DNA from: JAGMCF01 sp964398885
Lineage (GTDB): Bacteria > Cloacimonadota > Cloacimonadia > JGIOTU-2
Assembly: GCA_964398885.1 (NCBI GenBank)
Contig: CAYNOU010000070.1
Span: 1 to 12,343 of the forward strand
Reading direction: 5' to 3'
DNA: 12,343 nt
In this document: piece after piece, positions 5,957 to 12,266 of the stretch
Numbering within the stretch: the first letter of the stretch is position 1
Layout of the letters: the number at the start of each line of letters is the position of its first letter
Program-made: the position numbers and the translations under genes
Notes under the pieces: generated by a model
Database searches by the model: none
What the model saw: the letters and a program-made list of their open reading frames with translations, nothing else
Told to the model about the DNA's origin: nothing

Positions 5957-8900
5957 TTATTCTCCTATAATTTTTATAATTTTAATACAAACATCAAAAT
6001 TTGAATTGAGTCTGTCAATTTTATTATCCAAAGAATGCTTGAGATATGGAATATTCACTATAATAGAAAATCCCTTTATCTGTTTGAAATGGACAGCAAA
6101 CTCAATTGATTTCATAATCTTTTCAATTTTACTTTTTGAAACCATTGGCTGAAACGGCTCAATAACAACCTTTCTTTTTCCAATAAAGACAGATTTTATT
6201 CTGTTTCTTTCTGCCAAAAAACTTACCAGGTAATACTTAAAAACATACTCCGTAACCTGTGGTAATTTCCCAAATCTGTCAACCATTTCATTTTGAAGAT
6301 TATAGAATTCCTTTTCATTTTCTAAATTGTTAAGTCTGCGATAGAAAACCAAACGAGCTGTTTCATCAGTAATATATTTTTGGGGAAAAAAGAAAGGGAT
6401 TTCGCACTGGACTTTTGATTTTCTTCTCTCTATTTTAAAAATATCTCTGTCCTCGCCACTTTTGATTTTTTCAATAGCACTTTTTAGAATCTGATTGTAG
6501 AAACTTATACCAATAGTATTCATCAGTCCGTGCTGTTTTACGCCAAGCAGATTGCCAGCACCTCGTATCTCAAGGTCACGCATTGCAATATTAAGTCCAG
6601 AGCCAAGAGCTTCATTCTGCTCAATAGTATTTAACCTTTCTTTAGCTGTATCAGTAATCTTGCCGGGCACGATTAAATAAGCATAAGCCTGGCGGTCAGA
6701 ACGACCAACTCGTCCCCGCAGTTGATAAAGCTGCGCCAATCCGCATTTATCAGCACGATTGATTATAATTGTATTAACATTTGGAATATCAATTCCAGAT
6801 TCAATTATTGTGGTACATATGAGAACATCAAATTTATTATGATAGAAGTCCAGCATAACTCTTTCCAGTTCTCTTTCTGGCATTTGAGCATGTGCAACGG
6901 CAAAAGAGATATCAGGCATCTGCTTTGCCAGTTTCTCTCGCACTATATAGATGGTTTCAACCCTATTATGCAGAAAGTAAACCTGTCCCTGCCTGTCAAT
7001 CTCTCTCTTTATTGCTAATTCAACTATGTCGTCTCTGCCCGAGGCGGATCCGCCTTTGGCGGAATTATATGGTAGAATAGCTGTACGAATCGGTAAGCGA
7101 TTTTCCGGTGGGATATTCATAATTGTCATATCTTTAACACCTGAAAGAGTCATATTAAGGGTTCGCGGAATAGGAGTTGCAGAAAGAACAAGAATATCTG
7201 CGGATGTCTTTAACGCTTTCAGTTTCTCTTTGTGCTTCACTCCAAATCTTTGCTCCTCATCAATGATAATCAAACCCAAATCTTTAAATTTTACATCATC
7301 AGAAAGCAATCTGTGCGTGCCGATTACAATATCAACCTCGCCAAATTGCAGACCGTCTATGATTCGCTTCTGATTTTTGGGTGTGATAAATCTACTAAGC
7401 ATCTCAACTCTTATCGGATAATCCTTCAGTCTTTCTGAGAATGTGAGATAATGCTGTTCTGTAAGAATGGTCGTTGGAGCAAGAAAGGCAACCTGTTTGC
7501 TGTCCATAACAGATTTGAAAGCAGCACGGATTGCCACTTCTGTTTTTCCAAATCCAACATCACCACAAATCAATCGTTCCATTGGGATTGCAGATTCCAT
7601 ATCATCTTTGATATCTTCGGTAGCTTTTATCTGGTCAGCCGTATCCTCATAGATAAATGATGATTCCAGCTCCTTTTGCCATTCTGAATCCGGGGAGAAT
7701 GCAAAACCTTTTACGAGTGTTCTTTGTGCATAAAGATATACAAGGTCAGCAGCAATTCTTTCTATTTCTTTCCTTACATTTCTTTTAACTCTTTCCCACT
7801 TTCTTCCACCAATTCTATAAATCTCTGGCGTAACGCCCTCCTGAGCCACAAATTTAGAAATAAGATTCAATTGCTCTGTTGGTACATAAATTTTGTCCGC
7901 ATCTGCATACTGAATGGCAAGACAATCCATCTCACTGCCCTTTATTCTTAACTTTTCTAATCCTTGATAAATCCCAATGCCGTAATCTATATGCGCCACA
8001 TAATCGCCGTTTTGCAAACTTTCATAATCTACTAGAGCCTCTGCACGACTAAAGTGGGCAATCCTTCTTTTTTGTCTGTAACGATTAAAAATTTCATGGT
8101 CTGTGAAAATTGCAAGACGAGCATCGTCAAAAATAAAACCATTTTGAAAGACACCCATCTGCCCTCCAGAGGAGTCAAAACGATTCGCCTTTGGCGGGGA
8201 GCCCTGGAAAAATCTTACTTTATCCTGAAATTCTGGCAGCATCTCTTGAAGCCTATTGCTTTGACTTTTATTATCAGATTGGATGAAAATGGTATAACCC
8301 TTTTGCAAAAGAGAGTCTATTTCAGTATTTAAAAGAGTAAAGTTGCTATTAAAATTTACCCCGTTAGATAGCATCCCATCGGAAGGTGGGTATCTAACAG
8401 GACAAGAGCATCTAACGAGGTGAATCTGGGATTTGAATGGAATATAAAATGAATATTCTGAAAGATGATAATTACTATGATTAAAATAGAATATAGAAAA
8501 ATTTTCAAGATTCAAATTATTAAATTTTGAAAACAGCTTATATGGTTTAACAACAATATTTTCTAAAATAGTAATAATCTTATCTTTGTAATTTTTCTTT
8601 ACTTCATCAAAAAGTAATTCTTCAATATTTGAAAAATTTTGAAATTCATCAAATACCAAAAATGTATTTTCTGAATTAAAATACTCAGAGAAGGTGGCAG
8701 TTCTATCTAAAAGTATCGCAAAATCTTGCTCAATTCCATCATAAAAGCCTTTTGAAGTGATTCTATTAACGAGACTTTTATCTAACGACTTTGAAATATG
8801 ATTAAGTGAAAGCTCGCGCATTGGTTGAATTAAAATCTTTTCATCCGCCAGCTGGCGGATTGAGCATTGAGTTTTAACAGAGAATTCTCTAATTGAAACA

Positions 8901-9508
8901 ATCTCATCGCCAAAGAATTCAAGTCTGAAAGGATTTTCAAATTGTGGCGAGAATATATCTAAAATTCCACCTCGCTTGCTTATCTCTCCTATTTGCGAAA
9001 CCTGACTCGTATGATTGTATCCGCAAGCAATTAAATCTGAAACAAGCCTTTCTAAATCATATTCCTTTCCTTTTGATAGAGAAATAATATTCGTTTTGTA
9101 ATACTCAGGATGATTAATATTACGAAGAAGTTCTTTAATAGAAACAATAAAAATTCCTCCCGATTCACCCAGGACAGCTTTGCTCAGGGTATTGCTTCGC
9201 TCAATCTGGCAACTCAATCTTGGTGAGAATTCTTCATAAGGCAGAAGTTCATACTCTGGTAGATAATGAACATTATCATTTCCGAGCAAAATTCTTAGGT
9301 CATCACAAGTGTTTCTTGCTATTACATCATTAGTGGTAACGAACAGCACATTTTTCTTTGTAGTATGAAAAAGATGAGCAAGTAAGAGAGATTTTGCTGA
9401 AGCATTTAAACCGAAAACCTGCTTTGGTTCTCTTGTCTCAACAAAATGATTGAACTGAATTATTAAGTCAGATTTTGCTAAAAATGGTTTTACGGTTTTG
9501 TAGAACAT
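5957..9508 (-). CDS. mfd: Transcription-repair coupling factor Mfd
   Basis: 1183 aa, slightly longer than E. coli Mfd (1148). Domains in order: UvrB-like N-terminal module (about 20-350), a divergent linker region, the RNA-polymerase-interacting (CarD-like) domain (about 490-565, NGDYVAHIDYGIG from residue 500), the SF2 translocase with Walker A GDVGFGKT (649-656), DEEQ box (750-753), SATPIPRTLN and motif VI QLRGRVGR (around 930), the TRG-type region LNIAMRDLEIRGAGNLLG, and the C-terminal domain. Mfd pushes stalled RNA polymerase off lesions and recruits UvrA for strand-specific repair. The extra length is partly explained by four in-frame palindromic elements (around residues 217-222, 362-385, 437-443 and 816-822). 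No Shine-Dalgarno is obvious; it starts 6 nt after the integrase stop, so coupling to intI translation is possible. Confidence 0.97.
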   Translation of the reverse strand: MFYKTVKPFLAKSDLIIQFNHFVETREPKQVFGLNASAKSLLLAHLFHTTKKNVLFVTTNDVIARNTCDDLRILLGNDNVHYLPEYELLPYEEFSPRLSCQIERSNTLSKAVLGESGGIFIVSIKELLRNINHPEYYKTNIISLSKGKEYDLERLVSDLIACGYNHTSQVSQIGEISKRGGILDIFSPQFENPFRLEFFGDEIVSIREFSVKTQCSIRQLADEKILIQPMRELSLNHISKSLDKSLVNRITSKGFYDGIEQDFAILLDRTATFSEYFNSENTFLVFDEFQNFSNIEELLFDEVKKNYKDKIITILENIVVKPYKLFSKFNNLNLENFSIFYFNHSNYHLSEYSFYIPFKSQIHLVRCSCPVRYPPSDGMLSNGVNFNSNFTLLNTEIDSLLQKGYTIFIQSDNKSQSNRLQEMLPEFQDKVRFFQGSPPKANRFDSSGGQMGVFQNGFIFDDARLAIFTDHEIFNRYRQKRRIAHFSRAEALVDYESLQNGDYVAHIDYGIGIYQGLEKLRIKGSEMDCLAIQYADADKIYVPTEQLNLISKFVAQEGVTPEIYRIGGRKWERVKRNVRKEIERIAADLVYLYAQRTLVKGFAFSPDSEWQKELESSFIYEDTADQIKATEDIKDDMESAIPMERLICGDVGFGKTEVAIRAAFKSVMDSKQVAFLAPTTILTEQHYLTFSERLKDYPIRVEMLSRFITPKNQKRIIDGLQFGEVDIVIGTHRLLSDDVKFKDLGLIIIDEEQRFGVKHKEKLKALKTSADILVLSATPIPRTLNMTLSGVKDMTIMNIPPENRLPIRTAILPYNSAKGGSASGRDDIVELAIKREIDRQGQVYFLHNRVETIYIVREKLAKQMPDISFAVAHAQMPERELERVMLDFYHNKFDVLICTTIIESGIDIPNVNTIIINRADKCGLAQLYQLRGRVGRSDRQAYAYLIVPGKITDTAKERLNTIEQNEALGSGLNIAMRDLEIRGAGNLLGVKQHGLMNTIGISFYNQILKSAIEKIKSGEDRDIFKIERRKSKVQCEIPFFFPQKYITDETARLVFYRRLNNLENEKEFYNLQNEMVDRFGKLPQVTEYVFKYYLVSFLAERNRIKSVFIGKRKVVIEPFQPMVSKSKIEKIMKSIEFAVHFKQIKGFSIIVNIPYLKHSLDNKIDRLNSNFDVCIKIIKIIGE
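7041..7063. repeat. GC-rich palindromic element A inside mfd
   Basis: Contains GGCGGATCCGCC (7043-7054, a perfect 12-bp palindrome), and the same CCGCC can alternatively pair with GGCGG at 7058-7062 across a TTT loop. It stays in frame and encodes part of an apparent insertion SAKGGSASGRDD in Mfd, in a segment where related proteins look shorter. Its core matches 15 of 16 bases with element B. Confidence 0.75.
8181..8200. repeat. Palindromic element B inside mfd (copy related to A)
   Basis: The core GATTCGCCTTTGGCGG (8183-8198) differs from element A by one base. CGCC pairs with GGCG around TTT. It encodes part of GSPPKANRFDSSGGQ in Mfd, again a low-complexity insertion-like stretch that keeps frame. 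Confidence 0.65.
8356..8424. repeat. Palindromic element D inside mfd (GTTAGAT family)
   Basis: GTTAGATA (8363-8370) pairs perfectly with TATCTAAC (8391-8398), with CCCA/TGGG inside. Alternatively ACCCCGTTAGAT (8358-8369) pairs at 11 of 12 positions with 8410-8421. Read on the - strand the element opens TTCACCTCGTTAGAT, which closely resembles TTCACCCTGTTAAAT at the right end of the window, so the two belong to one repeat family. It encodes about residues 362-385 of Mfd (HLVRCSCPVRYPPSDGML), unlike any conserved Mfd block. Confidence 0.7.
8843..8860. repeat. Perfect 18-bp palindrome C inside mfd
   Basis: ATCCGCCAGCTGGCGGAT is a perfect palindrome with GC content far above its surroundings. 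It encodes IRQLAD in Mfd (around residues 217-222), where related proteins appear about two residues shorter. It shares the CCGCC/GGCGG arms with elements A and B. Confidence 0.75.
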
Positions 9509-9514
9509 AAGTTA

Positions 9515-10471
9515 TCAATCAAGAGGACTTTTAACACCCAGACCGCCTTTGTGTAGGACATGAGTGTAAATCATAGTAGTTCTAATGTCTTTATGACCCA
9601 GTAGTTCCTGTATCGTACGAATGTCGTAACCATTTTCTAACAAATGAGTAGCGAAACTATGTCTCAATGTATGACATCCTGCTTCTTTATTTATTCCTGC
9701 TTTTCTTACTGCCTGTTTAACTGCTCGTTGTACAGCACTTTCGTGGAGGTGATGACGATACTCTTTTCGCTTTTTTTTGTCAAAAACTCTGCGGTTTGCT
9801 GGAAAAACATATTGCCAATTGAACTGCTTCTCAGCATTTATATATTTTTTTGCAATTGCATTAGGTAGATATACATATCCAGCACTTTCTTCTAAATCCT
9901 CCTGATGTAGTATTTTTCTTTTTTGTATTTGCCTTTTCAAAGGTTTTATTAGTTTTTCTGGAAGCATAGTTCTTCTATCTTTTGCACCTTTTGCATTCCT
10001 TATAAGAATTTGTTTATATGCAAAATCTATATCTTTGACTCTAAGGCGGAGTGCTTCCATCAATCTCAATCCAGAGCCATAAAGCAAGTTTCCAATGAGC
10101 CAATAAACCCCTTTCAGGTTGGAAAGTACTTTTACAACTTCTTCTTTACTCAAAACAACCGGGATTCTTTCAGGCATTTTTGCCCTAACAAAATTTTCTA
10201 TTTGCAAATCACCTCTATGTAAAATTTCCTTATAGAGAAATATCAGACCATTTAAGGCTTGATTTTGAGTAGAAGCTGAGACACTTTCAATATTAGCAAG
10301 ATATGAAAGGAATTCGGTAATCTCTTTTTCTCCCATCTCTTTGGGATGTTTCTTATTATGAAAGAAATAGAATTTCTTCATCCAGTAGGTATAGGATTTT
10401 TCTGTGCGAATACTATAATGTTTCATTTTCATAAGTTCGCTTACCTGTTCTAATAACTTTTTATTATTCAT
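9515..10471 (-). CDS. intI: Integron integrase (IntI-type tyrosine recombinase)
   Basis: 318 aa. The tyrosine-recombinase catalytic set is complete: Arg136 (GSGLRLMEAL), Lys161/Lys164 (NAKGAKDR), His267 and Arg270 (CHTLRHSF), His293 (LLGH), Tyr302 (IYTH). What makes it IntI rather than XerC/D is the extra patch between the Lys and His-Arg motifs (about residues 197-223, YLPNAIAKKY...FNWQYVFPA) and the ending GGLGVKSPLD. It should bind folded single-stranded attC and double-stranded attI to insert and excise cassettes. I choose the ATG at 10469-10471 because GAGAGGT lies just upstream; an in-frame ATG at 10501 would add ten residues without a ribosome binding site. Divergent cassettes lie on one side; on the other its stop is 6 nt from mfd, an unusual neighbour in the same direction. 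Confidence 0.93.
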   Translation of the reverse strand: MNNKKLLEQVSELMKMKHYSIRTEKSYTYWMKKFYFFHNKKHPKEMGEKEITEFLSYLANIESVSASTQNQALNGLIFLYKEILHRGDLQIENFVRAKMPERIPVVLSKEEVVKVLSNLKGVYWLIGNLLYGSGLRLMEALRLRVKDIDFAYKQILIRNAKGAKDRRTMLPEKLIKPLKRQIQKRKILHQEDLEESAGYVYLPNAIAKKYINAEKQFNWQYVFPANRRVFDKKKRKEYRHHLHESAVQRAVKQAVRKAGINKEAGCHTLRHSFATHLLENGYDIRTIQELLGHKDIRTTMIYTHVLHKGGLGVKSPLD

Positions 10472-10474
10472 ATA

Positions 10475-10481
10475 ACCTCTC
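10475..10481 (-). promoter_or_regulatory. Ribosome binding site fixing the intI start
   Basis: GAGAGGT on the - strand, three bases before the ATG at 10469-10471. It supports the 318-aa form over the longer reading from 10501. Confidence 0.75.
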
Positions 10482-10519
10482 TTATATTGAATATACTGCA
10501 ATTAACATTAATATATTTA

Positions 10520-10533
10520 TATCCTGCAGGATA
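10520..10533. promoter_or_regulatory. 14-bp perfect palindrome upstream of intI (possible operator)
   Basis: TATCCTGCAGGATA is a perfect palindrome about 50 bp upstream of the intI start, between intI and the cassettes. It does not match the CTGT-N8-ACAG LexA box that controls several Gram-negative integrases. It could bind a dimeric regulator or belong to attI; only symmetry and position support this. Confidence 0.35.
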
Positions 10534-10584
10534 CTAGCATATTGATTATTTCGTTAATTCTATTGCAAGTTTTTTAGAAAAAAT

Positions 10585-10614
10585 TTGACAAGTATTTTTT
10601 GAAATTTCTATTTT
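10585..10614 (+). promoter_or_regulatory. Candidate cassette promoter (Pc-like)
   Basis: A perfect -35 TTGACA at 10585-10590 and TATTTT at 10609-10614 (four of six -10 positions), separated by 18 bp, pointing from the integrase side toward the cassettes. It is where an integron Pc would be expected. The transcript would run through about 150 nt of possible attI sequence into the creatininase gene. Confidence 0.5.
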
Positions 10615-10725
10615 GTTTATGAATTATGAAGCATTTTAAAAAGTTAATGTCTTAGATAGGTGTTTGTTATTAGAGTACAAACTTAAAAGATAGTGTATTA
10701 TTTGCTGATTGTTTCAGTCTAATAT

Positions 10726-10737
10726 ATGTTATATTTC
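10726..10737. other. Putative attI/cassette 1 junction core site
   Basis: ATGTTATATTTC contains GTTATAT (10728-10734), a loose version of the GTTRRRY core in which the fifth base does not fit. It is the perfect 12-bp reverse complement of 11496-11507, just after the creatininase gene. That relation is expected between the first bases of a cassette and the R'' box of its own attC. Both stretches are AT-rich, so coincidence is not excluded. Of the 10502-10767 interval, the rest shows only the palindrome and promoter listed separately. Confidence 0.45.
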
Positions 10738-11527
10738 TGAGAATAATCGCAGCTAATAGGGGTTCTTATGTTTACATGGGAAAATACATGGAAAGATCTT
10801 GAGGACAACAGTGTTACTGTGGCAGTTGTTCCAATGGGTTCGACAGAACAACATGGAACCAACTTGCCTTTGTGCTCAGATTCTATTTCTGTAGAAAAGG
10901 TCGCGGCTGAAATAGCAAAGGAACTTGGAGCATATCTTGTGCCGGTGATTCCCATTGGAGAATCTAAAGGTTTTCTTGGATTTCGGGGTACTATATCCTT
11001 ATCACCGGATACAATGAAATCTGTCATTGCTGATATCGCAGATTCACTGGTTATAACTGGTTTCAAGGTGATTATTTTTCTTTCAATTCATGGTGGAAAT
11101 TCTGTCCTTTGGTCAGGGTATCTTGACACATTGGAAGAAAAATACAACGGAATAAGAATATTTGATGCCGGTCTAGATCCAGCATGGGATCAAGCAAGCA
11201 AAGTCTCAGGATTGCCGGATGCAATACATGCGGATGAATGTGAAGCTTCAATGATAGCTTCAATTCGACCAGACTTGGTTGGACAAAATCCTATCGACTG
11301 TCTTACACCAAAAGGTGGATACCCCAAAGGCAAAGAATTTCGCGAGGTATATCCTTCTGGTTCAATTGGTGAGCCTTCAAAAGCCTCAAAGAGTAAGGGC
11401 GATCAATTCTGGAAGACTTTCATACAGCTTGCGATAGAAGGTGTGAAAAAACGTATTAATGAGTAAGCTAAAATATAACCAATTAATGAAGGTAGGAAAT
11501 ATAACATCGCGCTGCTCACACTTATCG
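10729..11527 (+). mobile_element. Gene cassette 1 (creatininase family)
   Basis: Inferred from the point after G of GTTATAT (10728) to the G of GTTAGAC (11527). It holds one gene with a short 39-nt leader and little 3' sequence, the compact form of an integron cassette. The right border is firmer than the left: GTTAGAC fits the GTTRRRY consensus exactly, whereas the left core is degenerate. Confidence 0.5.
10768..11466 (+). CDS. Creatininase-family amidohydrolase
   Basis: 232 aa, typical length for the creatininase family (PF02633: creatinine amidohydrolase, MftE-like and related enzymes). Family motifs occur in order: MGSTEQHGTNLPLCSDS (residues 23-39) with putative metal ligands Glu27, His29 and Asp38; the SIHGGN motif (106-111, His108); and IHADECEAS (153-161, His154, Glu157/Glu159), followed by a late GSIGEPSKAS element. 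It should be a soluble cytoplasmic metal-dependent hydrolase of a cyclic amide or peptide bond; the substrate cannot be read from sequence. HGGN rather than HYEN places it with the broad family rather than true creatininases. AGGGG at 10758-10762 gives a good ribosome binding site. It is the first gene after the integrase and points away from it, and its end is followed by core-site sequence, so it is a likely cassette gene transcribed from the upstream Pc-like promoter. Confidence 0.9.
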   Translation: MFTWENTWKDLEDNSVTVAVVPMGSTEQHGTNLPLCSDSISVEKVAAEIAKELGAYLVPVIPIGESKGFLGFRGTISLSPDTMKSVIADIADSLVITGFKVIIFLSIHGGNSVLWSGYLDTLEEKYNGIRIFDAGLDPAWDQASKVSGLPDAIHADECEASMIASIRPDLVGQNPIDCLTPKGGYPKGKEFREVYPSGSIGEPSKASKSKGDQFWKTFIQLAIEGVKKRINE

Positions 11528-11533
11528 TTAGAC
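11473..11533 (+). other. Putative attC of cassette 1 (short and atypical)
   Basis: The R' core GTTAGAC at 11527-11533 fits GTTRRRY. Two ATATAAC boxes precede it, at 11473-11479 and 11499-11505, each preceded by AA. Using the first gives a 61-bp site, within the normal size range; using the second gives only 35 bp, but that copy has the longer complementarity to the cassette start. I cannot see a convincing L''/L' pair or a long hairpin in either case, so the internal structure is unresolved. Confidence 0.45.
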
Positions 11534-11568
11534 GCCGTATTTATCTCAAAAAAAGTTAAAATATAATA

Positions 11569-12120
11569 ATGAAAATGATTGAATTGAAAAAAGAGGATTA
11601 CAAGAATGTAAAGCTTCATTATCGCTATTTCTGTGATAAATACTATAAGGTAATTTATTCCCAAACCAAAGATGGTTGGAACATTCGATTTAAACTAACT
11701 CAAGCTGAAAAAAAGATTATAAAGAATTATGAAGAACCCTTACTTGAGGATTGGATGGAAGAAGAAAGTGAAGGAGGTTGTCAAATATTCGGAATTGAAG
11801 ATAATGGCAATATTGTTGGCTGGCTTACAATTGGAAAGGAAAGTTGGAGTGATAGACTAAGGATATACGAGTTGCTTGTTCTTGAAGATTATAGAAACAA
11901 AGGTTATGGAAAATTACTTGTTCAAAAAACAAAAGAAGTTGCTAAAGAAAAAAGATGCTATTGTGTGATTTTAGAAACACAGACCAACAATTACAATGCT
12001 ATTGGATTTTATAAAAATTGTGGTTTTAAATTATTTGGATGTGACTTAAACTGTTATCAATATAATGACATTGAACTTAACGAGGTTAGGATTGATATGG
12101 TTTGTTATTTGAAAAATTGA
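11569..12120 (+). CDS. GNAT N-acetyltransferase, streptothricin-acetyltransferase-like
   Basis: 183 aa. The GNAT acetyl-CoA site is RNKGYGK at residues 109-115 (R-x-x-G-x-G), preceded by the strand YELLVLEDY and followed by the helix LLVQKTKEVA. ILETQTNNYNAIGFYKNCGF (134-153) and the later FGCDLNCYQYNDIELNEVRIDM resemble streptothricin/nourseothricin acetyltransferases (Sat type), which acetylate the beta-lysine amine of the antibiotic. Many GNATs of other specificity share this look, so the substrate is inference. Two ATGs lie two codons apart and neither has a Shine-Dalgarno; the leader is A/T-rich, and translation may depend on read-through from cassette 1 or a weak AT-rich initiation. It is the only gene of cassette 2, and its stop lies three bases before the complementary repeat that opens the attC. 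Confidence 0.85.
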   Translation: MKMIELKKEDYKNVKLHYRYFCDKYYKVIYSQTKDGWNIRFKLTQAEKKIIKNYEEPLLEDWMEEESEGGCQIFGIEDNGNIVGWLTIGKESWSDRLRIYELLVLEDYRNKGYGKLLVQKTKEVAKEKRCYCVILETQTNNYNAIGFYKNCGFKLFGCDLNCYQYNDIELNEVRIDMVCYLKN

Positions 12121-12123
12121 TAG

Positions 12124-12143
12124 ATACAGCGTCTAACACTCGC
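12124..12143 (+). other. attC R'' end of cassette 2
   Basis: ATACAGCGTCTAAC (12124-12137), with GTCTAAC as an exact RYYYAAC core box, followed by ACTCGC. It is the near-perfect reverse complement of the cassette start at 11527-11540. Directly after it, at 12144, begins a palindromic repeat related to element D of mfd, so the rest of the attC is either built from or replaced by that repeat. The only later core-like sequence is a degenerate GTTATTT at 12284-12290. Confidence 0.55.
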
Positions 12144-12182
12144 TTCACCCTGTTAAATAGGAAGAAATTTAACCCCGGTGAA
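12144..12182. repeat. Palindromic element E (same family as element D)
   Basis: TTCACC (12144-12149) pairs with GGTGAA (12177-12182), and inside it GTTAAAT (12152-12158) pairs with ATTTAAC (12167-12173) around an 8-nt loop. Both stems are perfect. The opening TTCACCCTGTTAAAT differs at only three of 15 positions from the opening of the mfd element D read on the - strand. Confidence 0.8.
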
Positions 12183-12198
12183 ATAACAAATAAAAAAG

Positions 12199-12238
12199 AT
12201 TTCATGGGACAGGCGGGGTGAACCTGAGCCCGTGAAAT
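12199..12238. repeat. Hairpin F
   Basis: ATTTCATGGG (12199-12208) pairs with CCCGTGAAAT (12229-12238) with one G-T pair. Inside, CAGG (12210-12213) pairs with CCTG (12223-12226), leaving a CGGGGTGAA loop. It follows element E after 16 nt. No U-tract follows, so I do not call it a terminator. Confidence 0.75.
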
Positions 12239-12239
12239 A

Positions 12240-12266
12240 GCGGCTGTTTTTGGGGGTTTAGGCCGC
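12240..12266. repeat. Short GC hairpin G
   Basis: GCGGC (12240-12244) pairs with GCCGC (12262-12266) around a T/G-rich loop, directly after hairpin F. The remaining bases to the window edge (12267-12343) hold nothing else I can identify. Confidence 0.45.

Noticed and set aside
6722..8332. Several + strand open frames of 60-115 codons
   Set aside because: They lie antisense to the strongly conserved mfd coding sequence and have no recognisable domains or ribosome binding sites.
10719..11066. 115-codon - strand frame opposite the creatininase gene
   Set aside because: The + strand frame there has complete family motifs; the reverse frame is a shadow. The same applies to the - strand frames at 11072-11263 and 11386-11664.
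12152..12158. GTTAAAT as the R' core of cassette 2's attC
   Set aside because: It fits GTTRRRY, but the attC would be only 28 bp and the bases are the arm of a perfect palindrome shared with mfd.
12144..12266. Rho-independent terminator after the GNAT gene
   Set aside because: The hairpins are strong but none is followed directly by a T-run, and one matches a repeat inside mfd, where termination would be harmful.
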